Source: Rhodothermia bacterium
GTDB lineage: Bacteria > Bacteroidota > Rhodothermia > Balneolales > Natronogracilivirgulaceae
Reading direction: 5' to 3'
DNA: 6,296 nucleotides
Assembly (NCBI GenBank): GCA_007122185.1
Contig: SKUI01000059.1
Coordinates: 1 to 6,296 of the forward strand
The notes below the pieces were generated by a model. The model was not told the DNA's origin. It saw only the letters and a program-made list of their open reading frames with translations, and did not search any database. Positions 1 through 6,129 of the stretch are shown here, one piece after another; within the stretch, counting starts at the first letter, position 1, and every line of letters begins with the position of its first letter. Position numbers and translations under genes: made by a program.

Positions 1-505
1 ATTTTGGCTCGGTCATCCAGCTGGTATATTCCGGGTCACTGGTAAAACTGAACAGCCCGCTGCGGTGGTGGAGCAGTCTTTTTATCGTAATATCATCGGC
101 CGCCGGGAAGCCGTCATAGAAATCGGATAGCGGCTGGTCCAGACGCAGCTTGCCCTCTTCGGCCAGTTGCAGGATAAGCGCCGCGGTGAATGTCTTGCTG
201 ATAGATCCGATATGATGGCGCGTGCGGTCGATGTTTGGGATCTGCTGCTCGATGTCGGCCATGCCCACCGAACGGCGGTAAACGATCTCTCCTCCCGAAA
301 GCACCGCCACCGAACCCATGAACCGGTTGTGACGGTAGAGGTGGTCGAAATAAGCATCGAGTTCAGCCGCGGGAAAGACGGCATTTTCCGGGTAATCGAC
401 GTCGTTCCTTTCGTGGCCAACGGCCTTGTTCTGGAACAGCAGTAAAACCAGCAAAACGAAGAGAGCGGCTGGGAATGCGATCAGGCGTAGGACGGAGTTG
501 CGCAT
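1..505 (-). CDS. Serine hydrolase, beta-lactamase class C / PBP4* family, 5' part (cut by window edge)
   Basis: The frame opens with ATG at 505-503 and stays open for 168 codons to the window edge, so the 3' end is missing. Residues 7-24 are strongly hydrophobic (LRLIAFPAALFVLLVLLLF) after MRNSV, with no lipobox cysteine, so this is a signal peptide or membrane anchor placing the enzyme in the periplasm. The mature start has the family layout: AELDAYFDHLY at about 47-57, GSVAVLSGGEIVYRRSVGMAD at 64-84, then the catalytic SxxK motif in GSISKTFTAAL (Ser101, Lys104), LILQLAEEGKLRLDQPLSDF, and LLHHRSGL at 144-151, which matches the family's LLxHxSGL. The second catalytic motif (Y-x-N/S) and the C-terminal H/K-x-G motif would lie beyond the edge. 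Members include D-aminopeptidases, carboxylesterases and penicillin-binding-like proteins, so the substrate cannot be named and beta-lactam resistance should not be assumed. The ATG has no Shine-Dalgarno sequence. The 342-bp upstream gap with a phased repeat array suggests its own promoter. Confidence 0.88.
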   Translation of the reverse strand, partial: MRNSVLRLIAFPAALFVLLVLLLFQNKAVGHERNDVDYPENAVFPAAELDAYFDHLYRHNRFMGSVAVLSGGEIVYRRSVGMADIEQQIPNIDRTRHHIGSISKTFTAALILQLAEEGKLRLDQPLSDFYDGFPAADDITIKRLLHHRSGLFSFTSDPEYTSWMTEPK

Positions 506-544
506 AACGGTTCGGGCTGGATGAGGGGGTGTGTGGTTTATGTC

Positions 545-614
545 CAACGTGTGTTCATGAGCGTATGTGGGAAAACGTTTTTACACAAACGTTTTTACAC
601 ATACGTATGTACAC
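545..614. repeat. Five phased 14-bp units centred on CG (tandem repeat / possible operator array)
   Basis: Read as consecutive 14-mers from 545 the units are caacgtgtgttcat, gagcgtatgtggga, aaacgtttttacac, aaacgtttttacac and atacgtatgtacac. The third and fourth are identical and the fifth differs from them at 3 of 14 positions. The first two are more degraded but keep the CGT in register, so a CG step falls at 548, 562, 576, 590 and 604, exactly 14 bp apart. Three centres are perfect palindromes: AAAACGTTTT (572-581), AAACGTTT (587-594) and ACATACGTATGT (599-610). A CG-centred A/T palindrome resembles the core of LacI/GalR-family operators, but the regulator is unknown. The array lies 40-110 bp upstream of the serine hydrolase start. 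A decaying minisatellite is the main alternative. Confidence 0.7.
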
Positions 615-724
615 AAAAAGGCATGTTCACTTGTGGTTATACGCTGCTTGCGGCCCGTTGGTTTCAGGTTAAAACCGTACCCATTTCACATTTCCGGGCA
701 CAGTCCTGCACTGCCGCAGCGCCA

Positions 725-800
725 CACCCCGCGCTAAGCCTGTGCAGCCCCTGCCGAGCTTCACCCCGCGTCAGGCCTGCGTTGCCCTGCATTAAATCTT
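725..800. repeat. Degenerate GC-rich direct repeat, two ~37-bp copies
   Basis: Two adjacent copies begin with the identical 9-mer caccccgcg at 725-733 and 762-770. Each continues with a 5-bp variable stretch, a CCTG(T/C)G-like block and a CCCTGC block (about 747-754 and 784-790). Further CCTGC words occur outside the copies (around 706-710 and 811-815), so the whole stretch of about 700-820 looks like a decayed repeat. It lies between the hydrolase start and the stop of the propeller lipoprotein gene. I see no good coding frame, no hairpin plus T-run terminator for the lipoprotein gene and no promoter in the rest of 615-847. Confidence 0.4.
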
Positions 801-847
801 GCACTGTCCCTGCTGTGCTTCCGAATTACTGCCGCACCACAGCCACA

Positions 848-1978
848 CTACTCTTGAGGGACCTCTCCCGGCAACGGCCTGAGCGGACTGAAGTTTATGC
901 CATCGGGCTCCCTGCCGGAAGCGTAATGTCCGGCGATGGTCATGGTTTTCAGATCGATGATGCTCACCGCGTCGGAACGGGTGTTGGCCACATAGGCGGT
1001 GTTGTTGTCGGGCGCCACGAGTCCGATCGGGATGGATGAGTCCTCAAATTCCGAAAAGTAGCGTGTTTCGTCGACGCCCTCCGGCACCGGCGGTGTAAGG
1101 GTGATGGACGCGACGAGTTCCCTGTCCGCCGTGTCAAATACGCCGATATCACCCGACCGGGCGTTGCTGACCAGGAAATACCTGCCGTCCGGCGTGAATT
1201 TGCCGCGGATGGGAAAATCCTCGCTCACTATGGTATCCAGCACTTCCAGCGATTCGGTGTCGATGATGGCAATGGTGTTGTCGGCCCGGTTTGTGACCCA
1301 GACTTCGTGCCCCTCCGGATGCACATCGATGCCCTCCGCTCCCGCACCACTGTAAACCTGTGCAAGCAGCTCCCCGCTCTCCAGGTCGAACACGGTCACG
1401 TTACCGGTGCGGATGCTGGGCACGAAAGCACGGGTAAGGTCCGGAGTGGCCGCGACCATGTGCGAGATGTCCTGTTCCGTGTTGAACGCCCGGACTACCT
1501 CGCCGCGGACCGCATCCACCACCAGCAGGGTGCGGTTGCCCTCGGTGGTTACCAGCACACGGTCGGAGGTCCCCATCCACCAGAGCCCATGCGGACGCGT
1601 GTGCTCGCCCAGGTCGATGGTGCGGACCAGTGTGCCGTCAAGCACATCATAAACGGACAGGGTGTTGCCCGTCGCCTCCCGGTCACCGTAATTGGTCACG
1701 ACGGCAATACGACCGTCCCCGGAGACCTCCACTTCGTGCGGTTCCCTTCCGGTGGGGAGCACAAAAAGGGTTTCGCCGCTTTCACGGTCAATAAAATGGA
1801 CGTCGTCGCCGCTTTTGCTCGCGACAATGATCGTGCCGGCGCCGTGATCGCCACGTCCGTCAATGCCATCATTGCCGGCACCGTACTCCCCGGCATCGCC
1901 ACAGGATGAAAATGTAAAAAGAAGCAGCAAGGCGGCCAGTGACTTCGGCAGGATTGAATTGCATGCAAAAAAAAGCAT
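848..1978 (-). CDS. YncE-like seven-bladed beta-propeller lipoprotein (YVTN repeats)
   Basis: Secreted lipoprotein of 376 residues if started at ATG 1978-1976. That start gives a standard type II signal peptide: MLFFACNSILPKS, the hydrophobic LAALLLLFTF, then lipobox FSSC with Cys26 as the lipidated residue. A Gly/Asp-rich linker follows to about residue 48. The rest is a run of seven YVTN-type blades, each shaped V-x-N/S-x-x-x-(G/D)-x-(V/I)-x-(V/F/I)-(I/V/F)-D. They begin near residues 52 (VASKSGDDVHFID), 94, 143 (VTTEGNRTLLVVD), 186 (VPSIRTGNVTVFD), 228 (VTNRADNTIAIID), 270 (VSNARSGDIGVFD) and 330 (VANTRSDAVSIID). That is a complete seven-bladed propeller closed by a GREPDG motif echoing GREPHE in blade one. 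Such proteins sit on the cell surface or in the periplasm. Relatives include YncE and the lactonase-like PF10282 group, but no catalytic role can be read here. An upstream in-frame ATG at 2044 would add 22 Pro/Ser/His-rich residues before the signal peptide, which is unlikely. No Shine-Dalgarno sequence is visible at either start. Confidence 0.88.
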   Translation of the reverse strand: MLFFACNSILPKSLAALLLLFTFSSCGDAGEYGAGNDGIDGRGDHGAGTIIVASKSGDDVHFIDRESGETLFVLPTGREPHEVEVSGDGRIAVVTNYGDREATGNTLSVYDVLDGTLVRTIDLGEHTRPHGLWWMGTSDRVLVTTEGNRTLLVVDAVRGEVVRAFNTEQDISHMVAATPDLTRAFVPSIRTGNVTVFDLESGELLAQVYSGAGAEGIDVHPEGHEVWVTNRADNTIAIIDTESLEVLDTIVSEDFPIRGKFTPDGRYFLVSNARSGDIGVFDTADRELVASITLTPPVPEGVDETRYFSEFEDSSIPIGLVAPDNNTAYVANTRSDAVSIIDLKTMTIAGHYASGREPDGINFSPLRPLPGEVPQE

Positions 1979-2441
1979 CCGGAAATGCCGGGTGGACGGG
2001 TGAGATTGGGATGGGGATAGGGGTGGCGATGGATGAGACAGCATGGGTGTCAGATTTGGTTAAGGATGGCAGGAGCGCGGATTCCGGTTGGTTCGCTCTT
2101 TTAAATGTTCCGGTTGTTCATAGTCAGTAAAGCCGATGAAAAAGTCAATATGATTCCGGTCTATTCCGCATTCCCCGGCTTACTCCGCATCCACTCGGTT
2201 TACTCCACCAGTGAGGCCCAAACCGGGCAGATTCCTGTCAGGTTCGTAGAAAGTGGCCGCAAAACGAGAACGAAGAAAGGAACCGGAGGACGAGGGTTCC
2301 ATAGCCCGGTCTTGTGTGCGCATCAAGCAGTATTCCTGCCGGTTTAAGCTTAGAGTAAGTTCCAAATGGTGGCAGGGCGGAGCGTAAATGATGACGCATT
2401 CGGATCTATTTTATCTATTAGCATCATTGGCATCCTTTGCT
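1979..2441. other. 463-bp intergenic region between usp and the lipoprotein gene
   Basis: No convincing gene is present. Open frames exist on both strands (for example 2105-2347 plus), but they have mixed third-position composition, no ribosome binding site and no recognisable protein. The part at 1979-2044 is rich in short CATCCCC-like words and would encode the doubtful N-terminal extension of the lipoprotein. Farther right are three copies of an ACCGGAA motif (separate entry). A short dyad GGAACC/GGTTCC (2279-2284 and 2295-2300, 10-nt loop) and an imperfect pair AAACCGGGCAG/CTGCCGGTTT (2220-2230 and 2336-2345) are also there. None is followed by a T-run on the minus strand, so no terminator for usp is called. 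Confidence 0.5.
2081..2160 (-). promoter_or_regulatory. Three ACCGGAA motifs upstream of the lipoprotein gene (possible regulatory sites)
   Basis: On the minus strand GAACCAACCGGAA (2082-2094) and GAACAACCGGAA (2108-2119) are direct repeats differing by one inserted base, and ACCGGAAT recurs at 2153-2160 and 2081-2088. They precede both candidate starts of the propeller lipoprotein gene (1978 and 2044). Repeated words of this length in an otherwise non-coding gap suggest protein binding sites. The regulator and the promoter position are unknown, and chance similarity or a decaying repeat cannot be excluded. Confidence 0.25.
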
Positions 2442-3380
2442 TCATTCGCTTTCCCGTCGCTCCCTGGCGCCTGCCCGCCGGGCCGGGATGACAAGCACCG
2501 GGACCGGGGTGTGCCGCAGCACCTGGTACGTCACCCCGCCGAGGAAAATATCGCTGATATAGCCGCGTCCCTGACTTCCCATCACGATCATCGTTGCCCT
2601 TACCGACCGGGTCTTGTCCACGATCAGCCGGGCGGCGGGACCCTGGCCCAGGGCAATGTCCACATCCACCGTGGCCGTCTTCTGCAATTCATGCCTCAGC
2701 ACCTGCAGCCGCTCCATGTCGATGCGGTTGAACTCCTCGAGCTGCGCGGCATTGGTCAGGTCCACTTTGCCGCTGGCCTGTACGTGAAACAGGGTGATGC
2801 GCTCTGTCGGGCCAGGAGCCAGCCGTTGAACTATGTCGAATGCGTACCGTGCGGTATCGGAAAAATCGGTGGGATAAAGGATGTGCCTGAACGCCTCCTT
2901 GCAGGGTGTTATGCAGCACAGTACAGGCCTGTCACTGTCGGGTGTCTCTTGCACCTGGCGGAGTTTGATGAGGAACACCGGCAGATCGGTCTGCTGCAAC
3001 AGTGTGGTGACCGTGCTTCCCAGCATTACTTCCCGGAATTTGCTATGCCCGCGATTGGCGATGATGATATACCCTGCGCCAGCACTTCGTGCGGCGTTCA
3101 GGATGCGTTGCGGCACCGGCATCTTACTGTCGTAATCCACCTGCGCCGTGACTTCAAATGCGCCGGACTCCCCAAGCCGGGCGGCGTACTCATCCAGCCG
3201 GCCCTGCCACTTCCGCTTTTCCTCACTGGTAGGTTGGTTCTGATGCGCCACGGTTGCCGCAGTGAACAGCGTGACACTCTGCGTGCCGAATTCCTTCAAG
3301 GCAGGCAGGCAGGTCACCATGGCCTCGCTGGCCGGGGACTGGTCAAGCGCCACAAGTGCATGTCGGAACAGCTTTTTCAC
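2442..3380 (-). CDS. Tandem-domain universal stress protein (UspA family)
   Basis: Cytoplasmic stress protein of 312 residues with two Usp domains in tandem. Domain one (about 1-139) opens with FRHALVALDQSPASEA and ends with TDLPVFLIKL; domain two (about 164-300) opens with FRHILYPTDFSDTARYAFD and ends with TPVPVLVIPA. The ATP-binding Usp motif is G-x2-G-x9-G-(S/T). Domain two has MGSQGRGYISDIFLGGVT (Gly268, Gly271, Gly281), with Gly282 where Ser/Thr is usual. Domain one has ANRGHSKFREVMLGST (Gly111, Gly121, Ser122) but lacks the first glycine. The linker has three cysteines (155, 156 and 160, in VLCCITPC). The start is GTG at 3380-3378: no in-frame ATG lies upstream, and it places the first beta-strand at residues 7-12, as usual. 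It is 258 bp downstream of acr3 on the same strand, so a separate promoter is more likely than read-through. An AT-rich stretch near 3455-3465 (minus: TATATTATG) could be a -10 region, but this is weak. Usp proteins respond to growth arrest or redox stress; the specific role is unknown. Confidence 0.92.
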   Translation of the reverse strand: MKKLFRHALVALDQSPASEAMVTCLPALKEFGTQSVTLFTAATVAHQNQPTSEEKRKWQGRLDEYAARLGESGAFEVTAQVDYDSKMPVPQRILNAARSAGAGYIIIANRGHSKFREVMLGSTVTTLLQQTDLPVFLIKLRQVQETPDSDRPVLCCITPCKEAFRHILYPTDFSDTARYAFDIVQRLAPGPTERITLFHVQASGKVDLTNAAQLEEFNRIDMERLQVLRHELQKTATVDVDIALGQGPAARLIVDKTRSVRATMIVMGSQGRGYISDIFLGGVTYQVLRHTPVPVLVIPARRAGARERRESE

Positions 3381-3605
3381 TGGTGGATACGTTTTCAGGA
3401 TTCGCTGAGGATGTCTTCAATCCATGTCATGGCGGCCATAATTCTAGCCCCTTTAGCATAATATAAAACCCGATGAAAGGAGAATTATTTGTGATAGGGG
3501 TAATTCACTGAACCTGTCTGACATTCCGAAATTTACAACGGGAAGGAACCTGGTTCAAGTGAAAAGAAATGGGTGGCTTGAGTGTCCTGCTTTTTTGTGA
3601 ATGTG

Positions 3606-3621
3606 ATTTTTTTAAAAAAAT
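3606..3621. other. A/T-only palindrome ATTTTTTTAAAAAAAT after acr3
   Basis: A perfect 16-bp T7A7 palindrome begins 18 bp downstream of the acr3 stop codon. On the minus strand it is preceded by a very short stem (CAG-tacg-CTG) and then a run of seven T. It could aid transcription termination, but the GC stem is too short for a classical intrinsic terminator. The rest of the 258-bp gap (3381-3638) has one more small dyad, GAACC-t-GGTTC (3546-3556), and no gene. Confidence 0.3.
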
Positions 3622-3638
3622 TCAGCGTACTGTGAGCA

Positions 3639-4832
3639 TTATCTGTGCCCCAAAGACTCCGAAACTTGCTCCACTACATCGCAGGCCGTCTCGGAATCCA
3701 CCGCCGTTTTTCCGACCAGATCGTCATGCTGCGCCACACCGCCAAAATGCTTGCGGAGAAAAAAGAGGCTGACATGGACCAAGCCGATCAGGACAGGAAC
3801 TTCCACCAACGGACCGACCACGGTCGCAAAAGCAATCGGCGATGCAATGCCAAAGACGGCTACGGCGACGGCAATGGCCAGCTCAAAATTGTTGCCTGAG
3901 GCGGTGAAGGCCAGTGTGGCACTGCGGCTGTAATCCGCTCCGAGCCTGGAGGCCATAAAAAAGCTGATCAGGAACATGAACACGAAATAGGCGGTCAGCG
4001 GAATGGCAATCCAGATCACATCCAGCGGACGGTAAATAATTTGGTCACCCTGCATGCTGAACATGACTACAATGGTGAACAGGAGAGAGATCAGTGTGAT
4101 CGGAGAGATCTTCGGGAGGAACACATTATCATACCAGTTGTGTCCTTTCAGAGGTATCAGAATAACGCGGCTCAGGATCCCGGCGCCGAATGGGATGCCC
4201 AGGTAGATCATGACACTGCCAAAAATTTCCCCGATGGTCACATCCACCACCAAACCTTCCAGGCCAAACAGCGGGGGCAGGACGGTAATGAACAGCCAGG
4301 CGTAAAATCCGAACGTCACGATCTGGAATACACTGTTCAGGGCTACCAGTCCGGCGGCGTATTCGCTGTTGCCTCTGGCCAGCTGGTTCCAGACCAGCAC
4401 CATGGCGATACAGCGGGCGATTCCCACCAGGATGAGTCCGACCATGTAATAGCCCCACCGCGGATCCGGGCCGAACAGGGCCGGGGCGAGAAAGCCGAAG
4501 AAACCCACGGCCAGTGCGAACATGAGAACCGGGCCTATAAGCCAGTTTTGCACCAGTGACAGCCCCAGAATCTTCACGTCCGAGAAGACTTTGGGCATGA
4601 GCTCGTACTTGACCTTGGCCAGAGGGGGGTACATCATCAGGATAAGGCCGGCGGCAATGAGCAAATTAGTGTGTTCTCCAACCGTAAGAGCCGAATTGAA
4701 AAGCTCAACGTATGCCTTGAAAAAGAAGCCGGTCAGAACACCGATTGCCATGGCTGCGAATATCCAGACCGTGAGATAACGGTCCAGAAGTGACATTTTT
4801 TTACTGATTTTCTCAGATTGTGGATTGGACAT
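3639..4832 (-). CDS. acr3: Acr3-family arsenite efflux permease
   Basis: Inner-membrane transporter that exports arsenite, using the proton gradient in characterised members. The 397 residues form about ten hydrophobic segments from residue 19 ([20 protein letters not shown]) to about 360. Two signature regions fix the family. [16 protein letters not shown] (138-152) in the fourth segment carries Cys141. [19 protein letters not shown] (310-328) carries Glu317. These match in spacing the essential Cys and Glu of characterised Acr3 proteins such as that of Alkaliphilus metalliredigens. Also typical are [21 protein letters not shown] (57-77), [16 protein letters not shown] (166-181) and [14 protein letters not shown] (209-222). 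The soluble C-terminal tail (about 361-397) is acidic and contains Cys384. The start at 4832 is chosen for the full frame; Met13 (MSLLDRYL) is an alternative that fits many homologues. Neither has a Shine-Dalgarno sequence. It begins 14 bp after the arsM stop, so the two are almost certainly cotranscribed. Being last in the operon, it should be induced by arsenite through ArsR. Confidence 0.96.
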   Translation of the reverse strand: MSNPQSEKISKKMSLLDRYLTVWIFAAMAIGVLTGFFFKAYVELFNSALTVGEHTNLLIAAGLILMMYPPLAKVKYELMPKVFSDVKILGLSLVQNWLIGPVLMFALAVGFFGFLAPALFGPDPRWGYYMVGLILVGIARCIAMVLVWNQLARGNSEYAAGLVALNSVFQIVTFGFYAWLFITVLPPLFGLEGLVVDVTIGEIFGSVMIYLGIPFGAGILSRVILIPLKGHNWYDNVFLPKISPITLISLLFTIVVMFSMQGDQIIYRPLDVIWIAIPLTAYFVFMFLISFFMASRLGADYSRSATLAFTASGNNFELAIAVAVAVFGIASPIAFATVVGPLVEVPVLIGLVHVSLFFLRKHFGGVAQHDDLVGKTAVDSETACDVVEQVSESLGHR

Positions 4833-4846
4833 GAAAAGTTGTTTAA

Positions 4847-5695
4847 TTAAGGTTTTTTTCCATTCAATGTGATGCTGAGTACACGGAATGACAGTGTATC
4901 AAGCGTGGTGGTCTGCTGTTCGCCCAGCAACTGAACGAACCATTCCTGAGGAATGACAATTTCCCGTTCCTTGCGGATCGTCACATCCGGAAAGCCGCCC
5001 GCCCGGACAATCTCCAGGTATTCTTCTTTTTGCATTGCACCGGAAACGCATCCAACATAAGCTTCTGCCGCTTCCTGGATGGATTCGGGTATGGATCCCT
5101 CGAGAACGTTGTCGGAGATACTGAACAGGCCCCCGGACTTGAGCACCCTGAATATTTCAGAAAAGGCCGTCTTTTTATCCGGCACCAGATTGAGTACGCA
5201 GTTGGAGAGCACGACATCAAAACCGCCCGTTTTAAGTGGCATATCTTCAATGTCCCCGGTGATGAAATAGATATTGTCATACCCCATTTTCTCCGCATTG
5301 GCGCTGGCTTTTCGGGTCATGGCTTCGGAAAAGTCGAGGCCGGTGAGCCGGCCCTTGTCTCCCACAATCGATCGGGCAATGAAGATGTCGTTTCCTGCGC
5401 CACTGCCCAGGTCGAGCACGGATTGGCCCGGTTTGAGGCCGGCAAACTCGACAGGTAAGCCGCAACCAAGGCTCAGATCGGCATCGGGGAGGTGACCCTC
5501 AAGCCCCTCGTACGACTCGGCCATAATATCGAAACAGGTACCGCTCACGGTTTGTTTACCCGTTGTGGATTCACAGCAGGCTGCAGGCCCGCAGCAATCT
5601 GGCGCATCTCCTCTGTCAGATTTCTCTGCGATTTCGCTGTATTTTTCTCGTACCAGGTCTTTGAGTTTCTGTGAATTTTCGTTTTCGGATTCCAT
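4847..5695 (-). CDS. arsM: Arsenite S-adenosylmethionine methyltransferase ArsM
   Basis: Cytoplasmic enzyme that transfers methyl groups from SAM to As(III), giving methylated and finally volatile species. The protein has 282 residues, the usual size for short bacterial ArsM. SAM motif I is [11 protein letters not shown] (93-103), followed by [16 protein letters not shown] with the acidic ribose-binding residue Asp121, then [21 protein letters not shown] (147-167). The family's arsenic-binding cysteines are in place: Cys78 in [17 protein letters not shown], Cys166 in VLSNCVLNL and Cys216 in AYVGCVSGA. Cys54 (SGTCFD) and the pairs Cys34-35 and Cys40-41 ([10 protein letters not shown]) enrich the N-terminus and may supply the fourth, less conserved site. 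A TAA lies immediately before the ATG at 5695, so the protein cannot start upstream. It follows arsR by 74 bp, a gap occupied by a small open frame, and precedes acr3 by 14 bp. Operon control by ArsR is inferred. No odd truncation is seen. Confidence 0.96.
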   Translation of the reverse strand: MESENENSQKLKDLVREKYSEIAEKSDRGDAPDCCGPAACCESTTGKQTVSGTCFDIMAESYEGLEGHLPDADLSLGCGLPVEFAGLKPGQSVLDLGSGAGNDIFIARSIVGDKGRLTGLDFSEAMTRKASANAEKMGYDNIYFITGDIEDMPLKTGGFDVVLSNCVLNLVPDKKTAFSEIFRVLKSGGLFSISDNVLEGSIPESIQEAAEAYVGCVSGAMQKEEYLEIVRAGGFPDVTIRKEREIVIPQEWFVQLLGEQQTTTLDTLSFRVLSITLNGKKP

Positions 5696-5764
5696 TTATT
5701 TTCGTTTTTCAGATCGATTATCCATTTTCAGTTCATCCGTTCGTTCCGGGGCCAGGGCTTGCAT
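5696..5764 (-). CDS. Possible 22-residue ORF filling the arsR-arsM gap
   Basis: An ATG at 5764-5762, five bases after the arsR stop, opens a 22-codon frame whose TAA (5698-5696) abuts the arsM ATG directly. The peptide begins MQALAPERTDELK and ends in a basic run; it is hydrophilic, has no cysteine and matches nothing I recognise. No Shine-Dalgarno sequence is visible. The tight packing would suit translational coupling between arsR and arsM. A frame this short is open by chance fairly often, so I rate it only as possible; it may be just the untranslated spacer. Confidence 0.22.
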   Translation of the reverse strand: MQALAPERTDELKMDNRSEKRK

Positions 5765-5769
5765 TTCAA

Positions 5770-6129
5770 TCAGCAGCAGTCCGACAGATTTGTGGTGTCG
5801 AACATGCCGGCCAGACGCTCCAGGGTTTGGTGGAGTTCCTGGATGCCGCCGGGATCCAGACAATAGCAGGTGCGCACTCCCTGGCTGGTGCCGGTTATGA
5901 GTCCGCTATCTTTGAGCATTTTCAAGTGCTGGGAGACGGTGGATTGCGCCAGCGGCAGCACATCCGTGAAATCACCGCAGAAACAGGTGTCTCGTTCACA
6001 GAGCAATTTGAGGATGGCCAGACGGACAGGGTGCCCGAGGGCCTTGGTCAATTGTGCCGTGCGCCGGGTGGAGGGATCTTCCAGATCGACTTCGGGAGCG
6101 AGGTATCCGCTGTTTGCAGGTGTTTTCAT
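5770..6129 (-). CDS. arsR: ArsR/SmtB-family arsenite-responsive repressor
   Basis: Small winged-helix dimeric repressor, 119 residues, expected to block the operon promoter and let go when As(III) binds its thiols. The fold is clear. LTKALGHPVRLAILKLLCE (27-45) is the first conserved helix pair. TCFCGDFTDVLPL (48-60) leads into the recognition region AQSTVSQHLKMLKDSGLI (61-78), and the beta-wing is TGTSQGVRTCYCLDP (79-93). Aligned to the R773 ArsR metal-box ELCVCDLC, Cys49 and Cys51 take the place of its Cys32 and Cys34, while the third cysteine (Cys37) is replaced by Phe54. Extra cysteines at 44, 88, 90 and the terminal Cys118-Cys119 pair could complete the site. ATG at 6129 is the only reasonable start; it leaves an N-terminal arm of about 25 residues. 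The stop is followed closely by the small open frame and arsM. Autoregulation is inferred from the family, not shown here. Confidence 0.95.
   Translation of the reverse strand: MKTPANSGYLAPEVDLEDPSTRRTAQLTKALGHPVRLAILKLLCERDTCFCGDFTDVLPLAQSTVSQHLKMLKDSGLITGTSQGVRTCYCLDPGGIQELHQTLERLAGMFDTTNLSDCC

Noticed and set aside
545..614. Phased 14-bp array considered as a CRISPR array or plasmid replication iterons
   Set aside because: The units are contiguous with no spacers, so it is not CRISPR, and no replication initiator gene lies nearby to support an origin.
521..1039. 172-codon plus-strand frame spanning the repeat arrays and running antisense into the lipoprotein gene
   Set aside because: Its first half translates the repeats and its second half is the shadow of the clear seven-bladed propeller gene.
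2220..2345. Imperfect inverted pair AAACCGGGCAG / CTGCCGGTTT about 105 bp apart, considered as ends of a small mobile element
   Set aside because: The arms are short, one has a bulge, there is no flanking duplication and the interior shows no element-like feature.
2105..2347. 80-codon plus-strand frame in the usp-lipoprotein gap
   Set aside because: Third positions show no GC bias like that of the real genes, there is no ribosome binding site, and the protein has no recognisable domain or composition.
3395..3439. Minus-strand 14-codon frame (MAAMTWIEDILSES) just upstream of the usp GTG start
   Set aside because: It is too short and in a different frame from usp, has no ribosome binding site and resembles no known leader peptide; a chance frame is the simpler reading.
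2388..3461. 357-codon plus-strand frame
   Set aside because: It is antisense to the tandem Usp gene, whose two domains and motifs are unambiguous; the plus frame is a GC-driven shadow.
3473..3511. Plus-strand mini-frame with a good AAAGGAG ahead of a GTG
   Set aside because: It ends after a few codons and no gene follows on the plus strand, so the Shine-Dalgarno-like word is probably accidental.
3606..3621. T7A7 palindrome considered as a full intrinsic terminator of acr3
   Set aside because: Only a 3-bp GC-containing stem precedes the T-run, so it does not meet the usual hairpin requirement; kept only as a noted palindrome.
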